Position numbers and translations under genes: made by a program. DNA of 64,000 nucleotides from positions 4,894,001 through 4,958,000 of the forward strand of contig NZ_PHHE01000001.1 of NCBI RefSeq assembly GCF_002813455.1. The letters run 5' to 3'. Under the pieces are notes generated by a model. That model was not told the DNA's origin. It ran no database searches and saw nothing but the letters and a program-made list of their open reading frames with translations. The DNA comes from Pseudomonas baetica (GTDB lineage: Bacteria; Pseudomonadota; Gammaproteobacteria; Pseudomonadales; Pseudomonadaceae). Shown one piece after another: positions 7,562 through 16,775 of the stretch. Positions within the stretch are counted from its first letter, which is position 1; each line of letters opens with the position of its first letter.

Positions 7562-9706
7562 ATGATCAGCACTGAACTCAAAACCACGATCCAGGGCGCC
7601 TACTCGCGTTTTCTAGAGGCCAAGAGCCTCAAGCCGCGTTACGGCCAGCGCCTGATGATCGCTGAAATCGCCAAAGTCCTCGGGGATATCGACACCGACG
7701 ACGAAGGCCGGCGCAGTGGCGACCCCGCAATTGTTGCGGTGGAAGCCGGCACCGGTACCGGCAAGACCGTCGCTTACAGCCTGGCCGCGATCCCGACGGC
7801 GAAACTCGCCGGCAAACGCCTGGTGATCGCCACCGCGACCGTGGCCCTGCAAGAGCAGATCGTCTACAAGGATTTGCCCGACCTGATGCGCAACAGCGGG
7901 CTGAACTTCAGTTTCGCCCTGGCCAAGGGCCGTGGCCGCTACATGTGCCTGTCCAAGCTCGACATGCTGCTGCAGGAAGGCCATGCGCAAACCGCTACTG
8001 CTCAGCTGTTCGAGGAAGAAGGCTTCAAAATCGAGGTCGATGAGGCCAGTCAGAAGCTGTTCACCAGCATGATCGAGAAGCTCGCCGGCAATAAATGGGA
8101 CGGCGACCGCGACAGTTGGTCCACGGCGCTGGAAGATGCCGACTGGGCGCGTTTGACCACCGATCACAGCCAGTGCACCAACCGCCATTGCCCGAACTTC
8201 GGCCAGTGCGCCTTTTACAAGGCCCGCGAAGGCATGGGCAAGGTCGACGTGATCGTCACCAACCACGACATGGTTCTGGCTGACCTGGCATTGGGCGGCG
8301 GCGCCGTTCTGCCTGATCCGCGCGACACCATTTACGTGTTCGACGAAGGCCACCATCTGCCGGACAAGGCCATCGGCCACTTCGCCCATTACACGCGCCT
8401 GCGTTCCACCGCCGACTGGCTGGAAACCACCGCGAAAAACCTGACCAAATTGCTCGCTCAGCATCCGCTGCCGGGGGATCTTGGCAAGTTGATCGAGCAG
8501 GTGCCGGAGCTGGCGCGGGAGATCAAGACCCAGCAGCAGTTCATGTTCAGCGCCTGCGAGCAGGTCGCCGATTTCAAACCCGGCGAAGACGTCGAGGGTC
8601 GCGAGCGGCCACGCCATCGCTTCGTCGGCGGGGTGATTCCCGAGCACATGCGCGAAATGGGCATCGAGCTGAAAAAAGGCTACTCGCGTCTCAACGACCT
8701 GTTCACCCGCCTGACCGACCTGCTCAAGGAAGGCATGGACGGCGAGGTCAACATCGGCATTGCCAGCAATCAGGCTGAAGAGTGGTATCCACTGTTCGGC
8801 AGTCTGCTATCGCGTGCCTCGGGCAACTGGGAACTGTGGACGGCGTTTACCGCCGAAGACCCGGAAGACAGCCCGCCGATGGCTCGCTGGTTGACCCTGG
8901 CCGAGAGCGGCTCGCTGTTCGACATCGAGGTCAACGCCAGTCCGATTCTCGCTGCGGAAACCTTGCGCCGCAGTCTGTGGAACGTGGCTTACGGCTGTCT
9001 GGTGACCTCGGCAACCCTGACCGCGCTCGGCACTTTCGACCGTTTCCGCATGCGTGCCGGTCTGCCGAAAAAAGCCGTCACCGCCGTGGTGCCGAGCCCG
9101 TTTCATCATGCCGATGCCGGTGTGTTGCGGGTGCCGGACCTCAAGGCCGATCCGCGCGACGCCGCCGCTCACACGGCCGCGATCATTCGCGAGTTGCCGG
9201 ATCTGGTCGAAGGCTCGCGCGGCACGCTGGTGCTGTTCTCTTCGCGCAAACAGATGCAGGACGTGTTCGACGGTCTCGACCGCGACTGGCGCAAGCAAGT
9301 GTTCATTCAAGGCAACCTGTCGAAACAGGAAACCCTGAACAAGCACAAGGCGCGGGTTGATGGCGGCGATTCCAGTGTGCTCTTCGGTCTGGCCAGTTTC
9401 GCCGAGGGGGTGGACTTGCCGGGCGCGTATTGCGAACACGTGGTGATTGCCAAGATCCCGTTCTCGGTGCCGGACGATCCGGTCGAGGCCGCGCTGTCGG
9501 AGTGGATCGAGGCCCGGGGCGGCAATCCGTTCATGGAAATCTCCGTGCCCGATGCCTCGCTGAAACTGGTCCAGGCCTGCGGCCGCCTGCTGCGTACCGA
9601 AGAAGACCGCGGCACCATCACCTTGCTCGACCGACGCCTGGTCACCCAGCGCTACGGCAAGGCGATCCTCAATGCCTTGCCGCCTTTCCGTCGTGAAATA
9701 TCCTGA
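7562..9706 (+). CDS. dinG: DinG-family ATP-dependent DNA helicase
   Basis: A 714-residue superfamily 2, XPD-like 5'-3' DNA helicase. Walker A is EAGTGTGKT (about residues 61-69) and the DEAH box appears as DEGH (FDEGHHL). A 4Fe-4S cluster site is complete: Cys in RYMCLSK followed by SQCTNRHCPNFGQC. C-terminal helicase motifs include GTLVLFSSRKQM, FGLASFAEGVDLPG and QACGRLLRTEEDRG, the last holding the arginine finger. By family it unwinds R-loops, D-loops and forked DNA during replication-transcription conflict or SOS. No LexA box is evident in the short upstream region. Confidence 0.95.
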   Translation: MISTELKTTIQGAYSRFLEAKSLKPRYGQRLMIAEIAKVLGDIDTDDEGRRSGDPAIVAVEAGTGTGKTVAYSLAAIPTAKLAGKRLVIATATVALQEQIVYKDLPDLMRNSGLNFSFALAKGRGRYMCLSKLDMLLQEGHAQTATAQLFEEEGFKIEVDEASQKLFTSMIEKLAGNKWDGDRDSWSTALEDADWARLTTDHSQCTNRHCPNFGQCAFYKAREGMGKVDVIVTNHDMVLADLALGGGAVLPDPRDTIYVFDEGHHLPDKAIGHFAHYTRLRSTADWLETTAKNLTKLLAQHPLPGDLGKLIEQVPELAREIKTQQQFMFSACEQVADFKPGEDVEGRERPRHRFVGGVIPEHMREMGIELKKGYSRLNDLFTRLTDLLKEGMDGEVNIGIASNQAEEWYPLFGSLLSRASGNWELWTAFTAEDPEDSPPMARWLTLAESGSLFDIEVNASPILAAETLRRSLWNVAYGCLVTSATLTALGTFDRFRMRAGLPKKAVTAVVPSPFHHADAGVLRVPDLKADPRDAAAHTAAIIRELPDLVEGSRGTLVLFSSRKQMQDVFDGLDRDWRKQVFIQGNLSKQETLNKHKARVDGGDSSVLFGLASFAEGVDLPGAYCEHVVIAKIPFSVPDDPVEAALSEWIEARGGNPFMEISVPDASLKLVQACGRLLRTEEDRGTITLLDRRLVTQRYGKAILNALPPFRREIS

Positions 9707-9801
9707 GACAACGGTGGGCAATTTTGCCCACCGCGTTGTCTATCTCTCTGCCATCGCTTTTCCATTGGCCATTGTTGGTCGTTAGGGAGAACTCCGTTCT
9801 T

Positions 9802-12297
9802 ATGATCCGCCGTTCGTTGCCTGCCGTGTTTGCCATGATCTTCGCCGCCCCGTTACTGGCGGCGCCTGCTGGCCAGCAGACGCTGTTCAACTTTGTCCGT
9901 CCCGCCGACGTGGTGAAAATCGCCACGGAAAACGCCGACCTGCCACAAGCCAACGCCGAGCAAACCGCTGAAGGTGAAGTGCTGCGCCGCGTCATCTTCA
10001 ACCCGGTGGCCCGCCCGACCTTGCGCCTGACCCCGCAAACCGGCGCCTGGGACTGGTCGCAGTCCGGCATGATGAGCTTGCGTCTGCAGAGCGCAATGAA
10101 CTGGGCTGTGACGGTTTACGTGCAGATCCAGAGTAATGACGGCAAAACCCTGATCAGCCGCGTCGATCTGCCTGCCGGCCCGGCGCAAACCTTGCTGGTG
10201 CCGCTGGTGGCGACCACGCCACTGAGCCAAGGCATGAAAGCCGGGCCGCCGATGCCGATGACCGTCGATGGTCAGCGCATTCTGCTGGCCAGCAGCAGCG
10301 GTGAGATTGATCGTAGCCAAGTGGTGTCGGTGAGCCTGTCGATGGATCAGCCGAAAGTGGCCCAGAGCCTGTTGCTCGAGCGCTTTGGCGTGCAGGACGG
10401 CGAGGCTGTGACGCAGGCGGTGTACGGCAATCTGGTCGACGCCTATGGCCAATCGACCCGCAGCAAATGGCCAGAAAAAATCGCCAATGACGAACAACTG
10501 AAGTCCGCCGCGGCCAAGGAACAGCAACAGCTGAAAACCTGGCTGGCCGAGCGTGAAAAGTCCTCGCTGGACAAGTTCGGTGGCTGGAGCAAAGGCCCGG
10601 CCTTCAAGGCCAGCGGCTTCTTCCGCACGGAAAAACGCGACGGTCGCTGGTATCTGGTGACGCCAGAAGGTCATCCGTTCTATTCCCTCGGCGTTAACAC
10701 CCTCAGCCCCGAGGTCAACCAGACTTACGTGGCCGGGCGCGAGTGGATGTTCGAGACCCTGCCAAAACCCGGCGAACCTCTCGCCAGCCACTTCGGTGAA
10801 GGCGATAACCGTGGCGGCAACGGCGCGGATCAGGGCCGAGGCTACGGCAACGGGCGCTGGTATGACTTCTATGGCGCTAACCTTCAGCGGGTTTACGGCG
10901 AACCCTGCAAACCGGACAGCGATACCAAGGCCGGAATCGCTGAAGCGGCCAAGGCGGGTGCGGTTGAAGAGACCGCAGTGAAAGCCGCCGAGCCTGTTCC
11001 AGAGTCCAACGAGGCGAAGGCCGGTGTCGCCGAAGCGGCGAAAATCGACGCCGTAGCGACGACGGCTGAAAAAGCGGCGGATCAACCCGTTACTGCTCCG
11101 TGTACCGCTACGGTCGATGAGCAGAAGTGGGCCAGCCATACCCTTGACCGGCTGCAAGCCTGGGGCTTCAACACGGTTGGCAACTGGAGCGCTGACTCGC
11201 TGAGCGACGCCGAACGCGTGCCCTATACCTTGCCGCTGTCGATCGTCGGCGATTACACCAGCATCAGCACCGGCAACGACTGGTGGGGCGCCATGCCTGA
11301 CCCGTTCGACCCGCGTTTCGCCATGGCCACTGAGCGCGCCGTGGCCATCGCTGCCCGCGATCACCGCGACGATCCGTGGCTGATCGGTTACTTTGCCGAC
11401 AACGAATTGGCCTGGGCGGGCGCAGGTGACGATCCGCAATCGCGCTACGCACTGGCTTACGGCACCTTGAAAATGACCACCGACGTGCCGGCCAAACGCG
11501 CCTTCCTCAAGCAGTTGCGTGACAAGTACCGCAACCAGGCGGGGCTGTCGAAGGCCTGGGGCATCGATCTTCCGGCGTGGGAATTGATGGAAGACCCGGG
11601 TTTCGTGCCGCCGTTGCCGAACCCTGAGCACCCGGAAATCGAAGCCGACTTCAGATACTTCCAGAAGGTTTTCGCCGACACCTACTTCAAGACCATCTCC
11701 GACTCGCTGAAATGGCACGCGCCGAATCAACTGCTGCTCGGCGGCCGCTTCGCCATCAGCACCCCGGAAGCCGTGGCCTCCTGCGCGCAGTATTGCGATG
11801 TGTTGAGCTTCAACATGTATACCCTCAAGCCGCAGGACGGTTATGACTTCGCCGCGCTGAATGCTCTGGATAAACCGGTGCTGATCACCGAGTTCAACTT
11901 CGGCTCCGCCGATCGCGGCCCGTTCTGGGGCGGTGTGACGCAACTGGCCAGGGAAGAAGATCGTGGCGCGGCTTATGCCAATTTCCTCAAGCAGGCACTG
12001 AGCGAGCCGTCGATTGTCGGCGTGCACTGGTTCCAGTATCTGGATCAACCGGTGACCGGCCGTCTGCTCGATGGCGAGAATGGTCACTTCGGTCTGGTCG
12101 GCGTGACGGATCTGCCGTATCAGGGTTTTGTCGAGACGGTGCGCAAGAGCAATTTGCAGGCGGTTGATCAGCTTGGCAAAGAGACCGAGAAAGCCGCCGC
12201 AGTCCATGAAGCCGAAGGTGGCAGGAAAGGTGAGGCTGGCAAAGGCCCGGGGCAGGGCGCCGGCCATGCCGGTGGGCATTCGGGCAATGGACACTGA
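9802..12297 (+). CDS. GH50-like (beta-agarase family) secreted glycoside hydrolase
   Basis: An 831-residue protein with a signal peptide (MIRRSLPAVFAMIFAAPLLAA). N-terminal beta-sandwich (about 40-250), then a TIM barrel of the GH-A type. The likely acid/base is the Glu in YFADNELAWAG and the likely nucleophile the Glu in VLITEFNFGS. Other family-like stretches are RDGRWYLVTPEGHPFYSLGVN and LGGRF. An Ala/Lys/Glu-rich low-complexity insert of about 65 residues (10920-11100) interrupts the barrel, and the C-terminus is a Gly/His/Lys-rich tail. GH50 enzymes cut agarose, but terrestrial pseudomonads are not agar degraders, so the substrate is probably a different galactan or an exopolysaccharide. 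The start at 9802 follows AGGGAGA. Confidence 0.8.
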   Translation: MIRRSLPAVFAMIFAAPLLAAPAGQQTLFNFVRPADVVKIATENADLPQANAEQTAEGEVLRRVIFNPVARPTLRLTPQTGAWDWSQSGMMSLRLQSAMNWAVTVYVQIQSNDGKTLISRVDLPAGPAQTLLVPLVATTPLSQGMKAGPPMPMTVDGQRILLASSSGEIDRSQVVSVSLSMDQPKVAQSLLLERFGVQDGEAVTQAVYGNLVDAYGQSTRSKWPEKIANDEQLKSAAAKEQQQLKTWLAEREKSSLDKFGGWSKGPAFKASGFFRTEKRDGRWYLVTPEGHPFYSLGVNTLSPEVNQTYVAGREWMFETLPKPGEPLASHFGEGDNRGGNGADQGRGYGNGRWYDFYGANLQRVYGEPCKPDSDTKAGIAEAAKAGAVEETAVKAAEPVPESNEAKAGVAEAAKIDAVATTAEKAADQPVTAPCTATVDEQKWASHTLDRLQAWGFNTVGNWSADSLSDAERVPYTLPLSIVGDYTSISTGNDWWGAMPDPFDPRFAMATERAVAIAARDHRDDPWLIGYFADNELAWAGAGDDPQSRYALAYGTLKMTTDVPAKRAFLKQLRDKYRNQAGLSKAWGIDLPAWELMEDPGFVPPLPNPEHPEIEADFRYFQKVFADTYFKTISDSLKWHAPNQLLLGGRFAISTPEAVASCAQYCDVLSFNMYTLKPQDGYDFAALNALDKPVLITEFNFGSADRGPFWGGVTQLAREEDRGAAYANFLKQALSEPSIVGVHWFQYLDQPVTGRLLDGENGHFGLVGVTDLPYQGFVETVRKSNLQAVDQLGKETEKAAAVHEAEGGRKGEAGKGPGQGAGHAGGHSGNGH

Positions 12298-12322
12298 GTT
12301 CTGATTGACCGCGTTATCGTTC

Positions 12323-12400
12323 TTCGCGAGCAAGCCCGCTCCCACACTGGATCTTGGCAACACTGCAGATCCCCTGTGGGAGCGGGCTTGCTCGCGAAGG
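12323..12400. repeat. Inverted REP pair (REPIN)
   Basis: Two REP copies in inverted orientation, TTCGCGAGCAAGCCCGCTCC at 12323 and its mirror ending at 12400, both with the GCGGGC/GCTCGC stem, separated by about 27 bp. It lies between the glycosidase and esterase genes. Confidence 0.9.
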
Positions 12401-12513
12401 CGTCAGTGGTGTCGCTACAACATTAACCGCCCAGCCCACAGCTGTTCCCAAATCCCTCAAGGGCTGGAACAATGCGGGCCACTTTGTAGAGCGTTTTCGC
12501 GGGGGAGTTGCGG

Positions 12514-13659
12514 GTGCAGATTCAGGGACATTACGAGCTTCAGTTCGAAGCAGTGCGCGAAGCTTTCGCGGCACTGTTCGACGACCCCCAGGAACGCGGC
12601 GCAGCCTTGTGTATCAAGGTCGGTGGAGAAACCGTCCTCGACCTCTGGTCCGGCACCGCCGACAAGGACGGCGCCGAGGCCTGGCACAGCGATACCATCG
12701 CCAACCTGTTCTCCTGCACCAAAACCTTCACCGCCGTTACGGCGCTGCAACTGGTCGGCGAAGGCAAGTTGCAACTGGATGCTCCGGTCGCCCGCTACTG
12801 GCCGGAGTTCGCCGCCGCCGGCAAAGAATCCGTCACCCTGCGCCAGTTGCTCTGCCATCAGGCCGGTCTGCCGGCCCTGCGCGAACTGCTGGCGCCCGAA
12901 GCCCTTTATGAGTGGCAAACCATGGTCGACGCCCTCGCGGCCGAGGCACCGTGGTGGACGCCGGGCACGGGTCACGGTTACGCCGCGATCACCTACGGCT
13001 GGCTGATCGGCGAATTGCTCCGTCGAGCCGATGGTCGCGGGCCCGGCGAATCCATTGTCGCCCGTGTCGCCAAGCCATTGGGTCTGGATTTTCACGTCGG
13101 TCTGGCCGACGAAGAATTTCACCGTGTCGCGCACATCGCGCGGGGCAAGGGGAATGCTGGTGACGCCGCGGCGCAGCGTTTGCTGCAAGTAACCATGCGC
13201 GAACCGACCGCCATGACCACCCGAGCCTTCACTAATCCACCGTCGGTGCTCACCAGCACCAACAAACCGGAATGGCGACGGATGCAGCAACCGGCGGCCA
13301 ATGGCCACGGCAATGCGCGCAGTCTGGCCGGGTTCTACGCCGGTTTGCTCGACGGCAGCCTGCTCGAAAGTGACATGCTTGAAGAGCTGACCCGCGAACA
13401 CAGCCTCGGCGAGGACAAGACCCTGTTGACCCGCACCCGTTTTGGTCTGGGCTGCATGCTCGATCAACCGGACGTGCCGAACGCTACTTACGGCCTCGGC
13501 CCACGGGCATTCGGCCATCCGGGGGCGGGCGGCTCGATCGGTTTTGCTGACCCTGAGCATGATGTCGCGTTTGGTTTTGTGACAAATACCCTTGGGCCGT
13601 ACGTCTTGATGGATCCGCGCGCGCAAAAGCTCGCGCGGGTGCTTGCCACTTGTCTGTAA
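12514..13659 (+). CDS. EstB-like serine hydrolase (class C beta-lactamase fold)
   Basis: A 381-residue serine hydrolase. The SxxK nucleophile motif is SCTK (near residue 68), the Tyr motif is in HGYAAITYGW and the third element is FGHPGAGGS, replacing the KTG of true beta-lactamases. This set matches EstB/carboxylesterase and D-aminopeptidase-like members rather than resistance enzymes. There is no signal peptide, so it should be cytosolic. A GGGGGAG ribosome site at 12501-12507 favours the GTG at 12514; the frame is also open from a TTG at 12508. Confidence 0.88.
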   Translation: MQIQGHYELQFEAVREAFAALFDDPQERGAALCIKVGGETVLDLWSGTADKDGAEAWHSDTIANLFSCTKTFTAVTALQLVGEGKLQLDAPVARYWPEFAAAGKESVTLRQLLCHQAGLPALRELLAPEALYEWQTMVDALAAEAPWWTPGTGHGYAAITYGWLIGELLRRADGRGPGESIVARVAKPLGLDFHVGLADEEFHRVAHIARGKGNAGDAAAQRLLQVTMREPTAMTTRAFTNPPSVLTSTNKPEWRRMQQPAANGHGNARSLAGFYAGLLDGSLLESDMLEELTREHSLGEDKTLLTRTRFGLGCMLDQPDVPNATYGLGPRAFGHPGAGGSIGFADPEHDVAFGFVTNTLGPYVLMDPRAQKLARVLATCL

Positions 13660-13669
13660 AGCGTCAAGA

Positions 13670-13703
13670 GAGGTTCCAGGGCCGGAACCTCGACTGGTTT
13701 TTC
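13670..13703 (+). terminator. Intrinsic terminator after the EstB-like gene
   Basis: Stem GAGGTTCC / GGAACCTC with a six-base loop, followed by GACTGGTTTTTC. Confidence 0.75.
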
Positions 13704-13772
13704 GATTCAAAGCGTCTGTTTATCCGGGCGAAAGTGCTCTGATTTTTCATTACTTCATTTTGTGGATTTTCA

Positions 13773-14876
13773 ATGTCAGCTAAAACGACTCTCGCCCTGG
13801 CCCTGTGTGTTGCGATCACCGGTTGTGCACAGACTCCGAAAAACGACGCGGACGGCGGTAGCTGGTGGCCGTTTGGATCCTCCGACAAAGTGGCGGCCAA
13901 AGAGCCGGCCCCAGCCCCGTCCCCGTTGAAACCTGCTGCTACTGCGCCAGTAGCCAAAAATGAAAGCAGCAACCCATGGTACTGGCCGTTCGGCTCCGGC
14001 GATTCGAGCGCCAAGGCCGATGCCAAGCCTGAGGTAAAATCTGCAGCCAAACCGGTTGAAGTGGCCAAAGCCGAGGCAGACAAGGGTGGCAAATGGTGGT
14101 GGCCGTTCGGCGGCAAGGATCAGGACACCGCCAAAGTGGTGCCGATGCCTGACCCGAAAGTCACTCAAGCCTGGCTGGACGACTACGAGCCGCGTCTGCG
14201 TACCGCGATCCAGGACAGCAATCTGCAACTCGAGCGCCGCGACAACGTGCTGGTCGTGACCGCGCCAGTGGAAGGCTCGTTCAACCCGGATCGTCCGGCG
14301 ATGCTGCTGCCAGTCACTCTCGGCCCGTTCACCCGCGTGGCGAAAATCCTCGAAGCCGATCCGAAAACCGCTGTTCTGGTTCTCGGTCACAGCGACTCCA
14401 GTGGTGCAGCGCCGGCTAACGTCAAACTGAGCCAGGAACGTGCGCAAGCCATTGCCGCGATCTTCCGCCTCAGCGGCCTGCAGCGTGATCGCCTGATGCT
14501 GCGCGGCATGGGTTCTGAAGCACCACGTGCCGCTAACGACAGCGTCGAGGGGCGTGCCCTCAACCGTCGCGTTGAAATGCTGGTGACTCCGCAGAACACC
14601 ATGGTTGCGCTACTGAGCAAGTACAACATGCCGGCGCCGAAGCCAGTGACCATGGTCGCGGCGCAGGACGTCAAGCCAGTGGCCAAACCGGTGACCCCGG
14701 CGCCAGCTGCGAAGAAAGCCGCTGTACCGGCCACCAAAAAGGCGCCAGCCAAGAAAGCCGCCGCCAAGGCACCGGCAAAAAAAGCCCCGGCCAAGGCTCC
14801 AGCGAAGAAAACCGCTCCAGCCAAAGCCGCCGCGACCGACAAGAAAGTCGCCGCGACCGATGCCACCAAGAAGTGA
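13773..14876 (+). CDS. OmpA-family lipoprotein with WPFG repeats and a histone H1-like tail
   Basis: A 367-residue lipoprotein (lipobox AITGC, Cys18). The N-terminal third contains three widely spaced aromatic repeats, SWWPFGSSDK, WYWPFGSGDS and WWWPFGGKDQ, embedded in Ala/Lys/Pro-rich linker. A domain of about 80 residues follows, then an OmpA-like domain (VLVLGHSDSSGAAPANVKLSQERA, GRALNRRVEM). The last 80 residues are a KKAPAKKAA-type lysine/alanine tail resembling histone H1 or AlgP. The tail could bind polyanions such as LPS, alginate or DNA; that is inference. A terminator separates it from the upstream gene; pdxH follows after 24 bp. Confidence 0.88.
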   Translation: MSAKTTLALALCVAITGCAQTPKNDADGGSWWPFGSSDKVAAKEPAPAPSPLKPAATAPVAKNESSNPWYWPFGSGDSSAKADAKPEVKSAAKPVEVAKAEADKGGKWWWPFGGKDQDTAKVVPMPDPKVTQAWLDDYEPRLRTAIQDSNLQLERRDNVLVVTAPVEGSFNPDRPAMLLPVTLGPFTRVAKILEADPKTAVLVLGHSDSSGAAPANVKLSQERAQAIAAIFRLSGLQRDRLMLRGMGSEAPRAANDSVEGRALNRRVEMLVTPQNTMVALLSKYNMPAPKPVTMVAAQDVKPVAKPVTPAPAAKKAAVPATKKAPAKKAAAKAPAKKAPAKAPAKKTAPAKAAATDKKVAATDATKK

Positions 14877-14900
14877 TTCGCTAACGAAAAGGAATGCGCC

Positions 14901-15548
14901 ATGACCCAGGCTCTGGCAGATATGCGTCGTGATTACACCCGGGACGGTTTGACCGAGGCGCAAGCCCCCGCCGAGCCGTTTGCGCTGTTCCACCAGTGGT
15001 TCGCCGACGCGGTGAAAACCGAGCAGGCGCCGGTGGAAGCCAACGCCATGACCCTGGCCACGGTTGATGCGGACGGGCGTCCGCATTGCCGCATTCTGCT
15101 GCTCAAGGGCCTGGACGAGCACGGTTTCACTTTCTTCACCAACTACGACAGCGCCAAGGGCCAGCAGATGGCGGCCAATCCGTTTGCCGCCATGACCTTC
15201 TTCTGGCCGACCCTCGAGCGCCAGGTGCGCATCGAAGGGCGGGTGGTGAAGGTCACGCCGCAAGAGTCCGATGCGTATTATCAGGTGCGTCCGCTGGGCA
15301 GCCGTCTCGGTGCCTGGGCTTCGCCACAGAGCCGGGTGATCAACGGGCGTGGGGAGCTGGAGGATTTGCTCAAGGCGACCGAGCAACGTTTCAGCGATAC
15401 CCAGCCTGACTGCCCGGAACACTGGGGCGGCTACCGTTTGTTGCCCGAGCGCATCGAATTCTGGCAGGGCCGTCCGAGCCGTCTGCACGATCGCCTCAAC
15501 TACCGTTTGCAAGGCGCCGCCTGGATTCTTGAACGTCTGGCGCCCTAA
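14901..15548 (+). CDS. pdxH: Pyridoxamine 5'-phosphate oxidase
   Basis: A 215-residue FMN enzyme that oxidises PNP or PMP to pyridoxal 5'-phosphate, the last step of vitamin B6 synthesis and salvage. Family signatures are clear: [65 protein letters not shown] and the C-terminal [19 protein letters not shown]...RLAP. Length matches the family. AAAAGGAATGCGCC precedes the ATG. Confidence 0.97.
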   Translation: MTQALADMRRDYTRDGLTEAQAPAEPFALFHQWFADAVKTEQAPVEANAMTLATVDADGRPHCRILLLKGLDEHGFTFFTNYDSAKGQQMAANPFAAMTFFWPTLERQVRIEGRVVKVTPQESDAYYQVRPLGSRLGAWASPQSRVINGRGELEDLLKATEQRFSDTQPDCPEHWGGYRLLPERIEFWQGRPSRLHDRLNYRLQGAAWILERLAP

Positions 15549-15553
15549 GCAGT

Positions 15554-15790
15554 CTACCGAGCGGGATAGCCGGCCGCAGCGGCCTCAAGCCACTTCGGCA
15601 GGTCCCGGCGCTTGATCTTCTGCGCTTGGGCGTGGGCCAATTGTTCGAGCATGAAGGTGCGTTTGCCTGCATCCTCGCCGGCCAGCGACAATGCCAGATC
15701 ACGATCCATCCAGCGTTTGATCCGCACGTACAGCCACCAATGGAAGTACAGACCCGCTGCGGTGGTCACGACAATGATCAAGTAATCCAT
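15554..15790 (-). CDS. Small membrane protein of unknown function
   Basis: A 78-residue protein with one N-terminal membrane helix (YLIIVVTTAAGLYFHWWLYV) followed by a basic, helical cytoplasmic region (IKRWMDRDLALSLAGEDAGKRTFMLEQLAHAQAQKIKRRDLPKWLEAAA). The start at MDYLII is preceded by AGGATTTTC. It converges on pdxH with five bases between stops. I do not recognise a named family. Confidence 0.7.
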   Translation of the reverse strand: MDYLIIVVTTAAGLYFHWWLYVRIKRWMDRDLALSLAGEDAGKRTFMLEQLAHAQAQKIKRRDLPKWLEAAAAGYPAR

Positions 15791-15957
15791 GAAAATCCTT
15801 GGGTCGGCGGCGCAAGAAATGGAATTTGGCGCTAATGTTGGGTGAGTTCGCAGGGCGCCTGTACCGGGCCTGAATGAAAGCAATTTTATCCGGGCGGGGC
15901 AGTGACAGGCGTCAAGCTGTGGAGTTTAATGAATACCTGTCCTTTGGAGTTGATGCT

Positions 15958-16422
15958 ATGCGTAAGTCTGTTCTGCTGGTTGCTTCCTTTTCCACGATGG
16001 CGATGTTGCTTACCGGCTGCCAATCGAGCCTGACCGGTGACTCCTACTCCCGTGACGAAGCGCGTCGCGTGCAGACGATTCGCATGGGCACTATCGAATC
16101 CCTGCGCCCGGTGAAAATCGAAGGCACCAAGACCCCGATCGGCGGCATCGCCGGTGCGGCAGTCGGCGGCGTTGGCGGCAGCGCCATCGGCGGCGGTAAA
16201 GGCAGCATCGTCGCTGCGGTTATCGGTGCTGTGGCCGGTGGTCTGATCGGCTCCGCCACCGAAGAAGGCCTGACCCGCACCCAGGGTGTGGAAATCACCG
16301 TGCGTGAAGACGACGGCAGCATGCGTGCCTATGTGCAGCAGGTTCAGGAGAATGAAGTGTTCCGCGTGGGTGAGCGCGTGCGCATCTCCACTGTTGGCGG
16401 CACCAGCCGCGTTTCGCACTAA
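15958..16422 (+). CDS. Glycine-zipper 2TM-domain lipoprotein (17 kDa surface antigen/SlyB-like)
   Basis: A 154-residue outer membrane lipoprotein. Lipobox MLLTGC, then a glycine-zipper hairpin (GGIAGAAVGGVGGSAIGGG and GAVAGGLIGSATEEG, about 62-105) and a beta-rich C-terminal part ending in VFRVGERVRISTVGG. This layout matches the SlyB/Pcp/17 kDa antigen family, which assembles with lipids and outer membrane proteins under envelope stress in enterics. The start follows CTTTGGAGTTGATGCT. Confidence 0.9.
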   Translation: MRKSVLLVASFSTMAMLLTGCQSSLTGDSYSRDEARRVQTIRMGTIESLRPVKIEGTKTPIGGIAGAAVGGVGGSAIGGGKGSIVAAVIGAVAGGLIGSATEEGLTRTQGVEITVREDDGSMRAYVQQVQENEVFRVGERVRISTVGGTSRVSH

Positions 16423-16442
16423 GCGGGAACGAGCGGTAAAAG

Positions 16443-16478
16443 AAAACCCCGATCAGGTGACTGGTCGGGGTTTTTTTT
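16443..16478 (+). terminator. Intrinsic terminator after the glycine-zipper gene
   Basis: AAAACCCCGA / TCGGGGTTTTTTTT hairpin with an 8-T run. The A-rich left arm also makes it usable for the convergent immunity gene. Confidence 0.85.
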
Positions 16479-16509
16479 GGTGCTTTTCAGCTTTTCTGAG
16501 TCAGGTTTG

Positions 16510-16758
16510 TCAGTCTTCGCGACAGAGCCCGATGCAGTAAGTCAAATCGTCCCTGAAGGGCGTGTTGACGAGTTGCATGATTTCTCTGGCTTGAGTTTCC
16601 GTCAGATCATGTTCACCCATCGGTACATCTTTCAGAGACTCCCATCCCATGACGTTAAGAACCGCCTGCTCTGAAGTGTGCGGCACATCTTTGTCATATT
16701 GCAGTGAGTTGTCTGGATTTGGTTCAGGGAAAAAACCGGAAAGAGCTAAAAAAATCAT
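16510..16758 (-). CDS. Putative immunity protein for the adjacent rRNase pyocin
   Basis: A small acidic protein (82 residues from the ATG at 16758; 89 from a GTG at 16779 that overlaps the toxin stop as GTGA). It begins MIFLALSGFFPEPNPDNSLQ and contains a central MGWESLKDVP, a pattern I associate from memory with immunity proteins of pyocin S6-type rRNase toxins; it does not resemble the classical colicin E3 immunity protein. Position directly after a colicin E3-type toxin domain is the strongest evidence. The gene is intact although the toxin is frameshifted. Confidence 0.7.
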   Translation of the reverse strand: MIFLALSGFFPEPNPDNSLQYDKDVPHTSEQAVLNVMGWESLKDVPMGEHDLTETQAREIMQLVNTPFRDDLTYCIGLCRED

Positions 16759-16775
16759 TCTTGAATACTCGATTG

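Noticed and set aside
9853..12363. 836-codon open frame antisense to the glycosidase gene
   Set aside because: Mirror of a GC-rich coding frame; the sense product has a signal peptide and catalytic motifs.
14610..15512. 300-codon open frame opposite the OmpA tail and pdxH
   Set aside because: Shadow frame overlapping two good genes.
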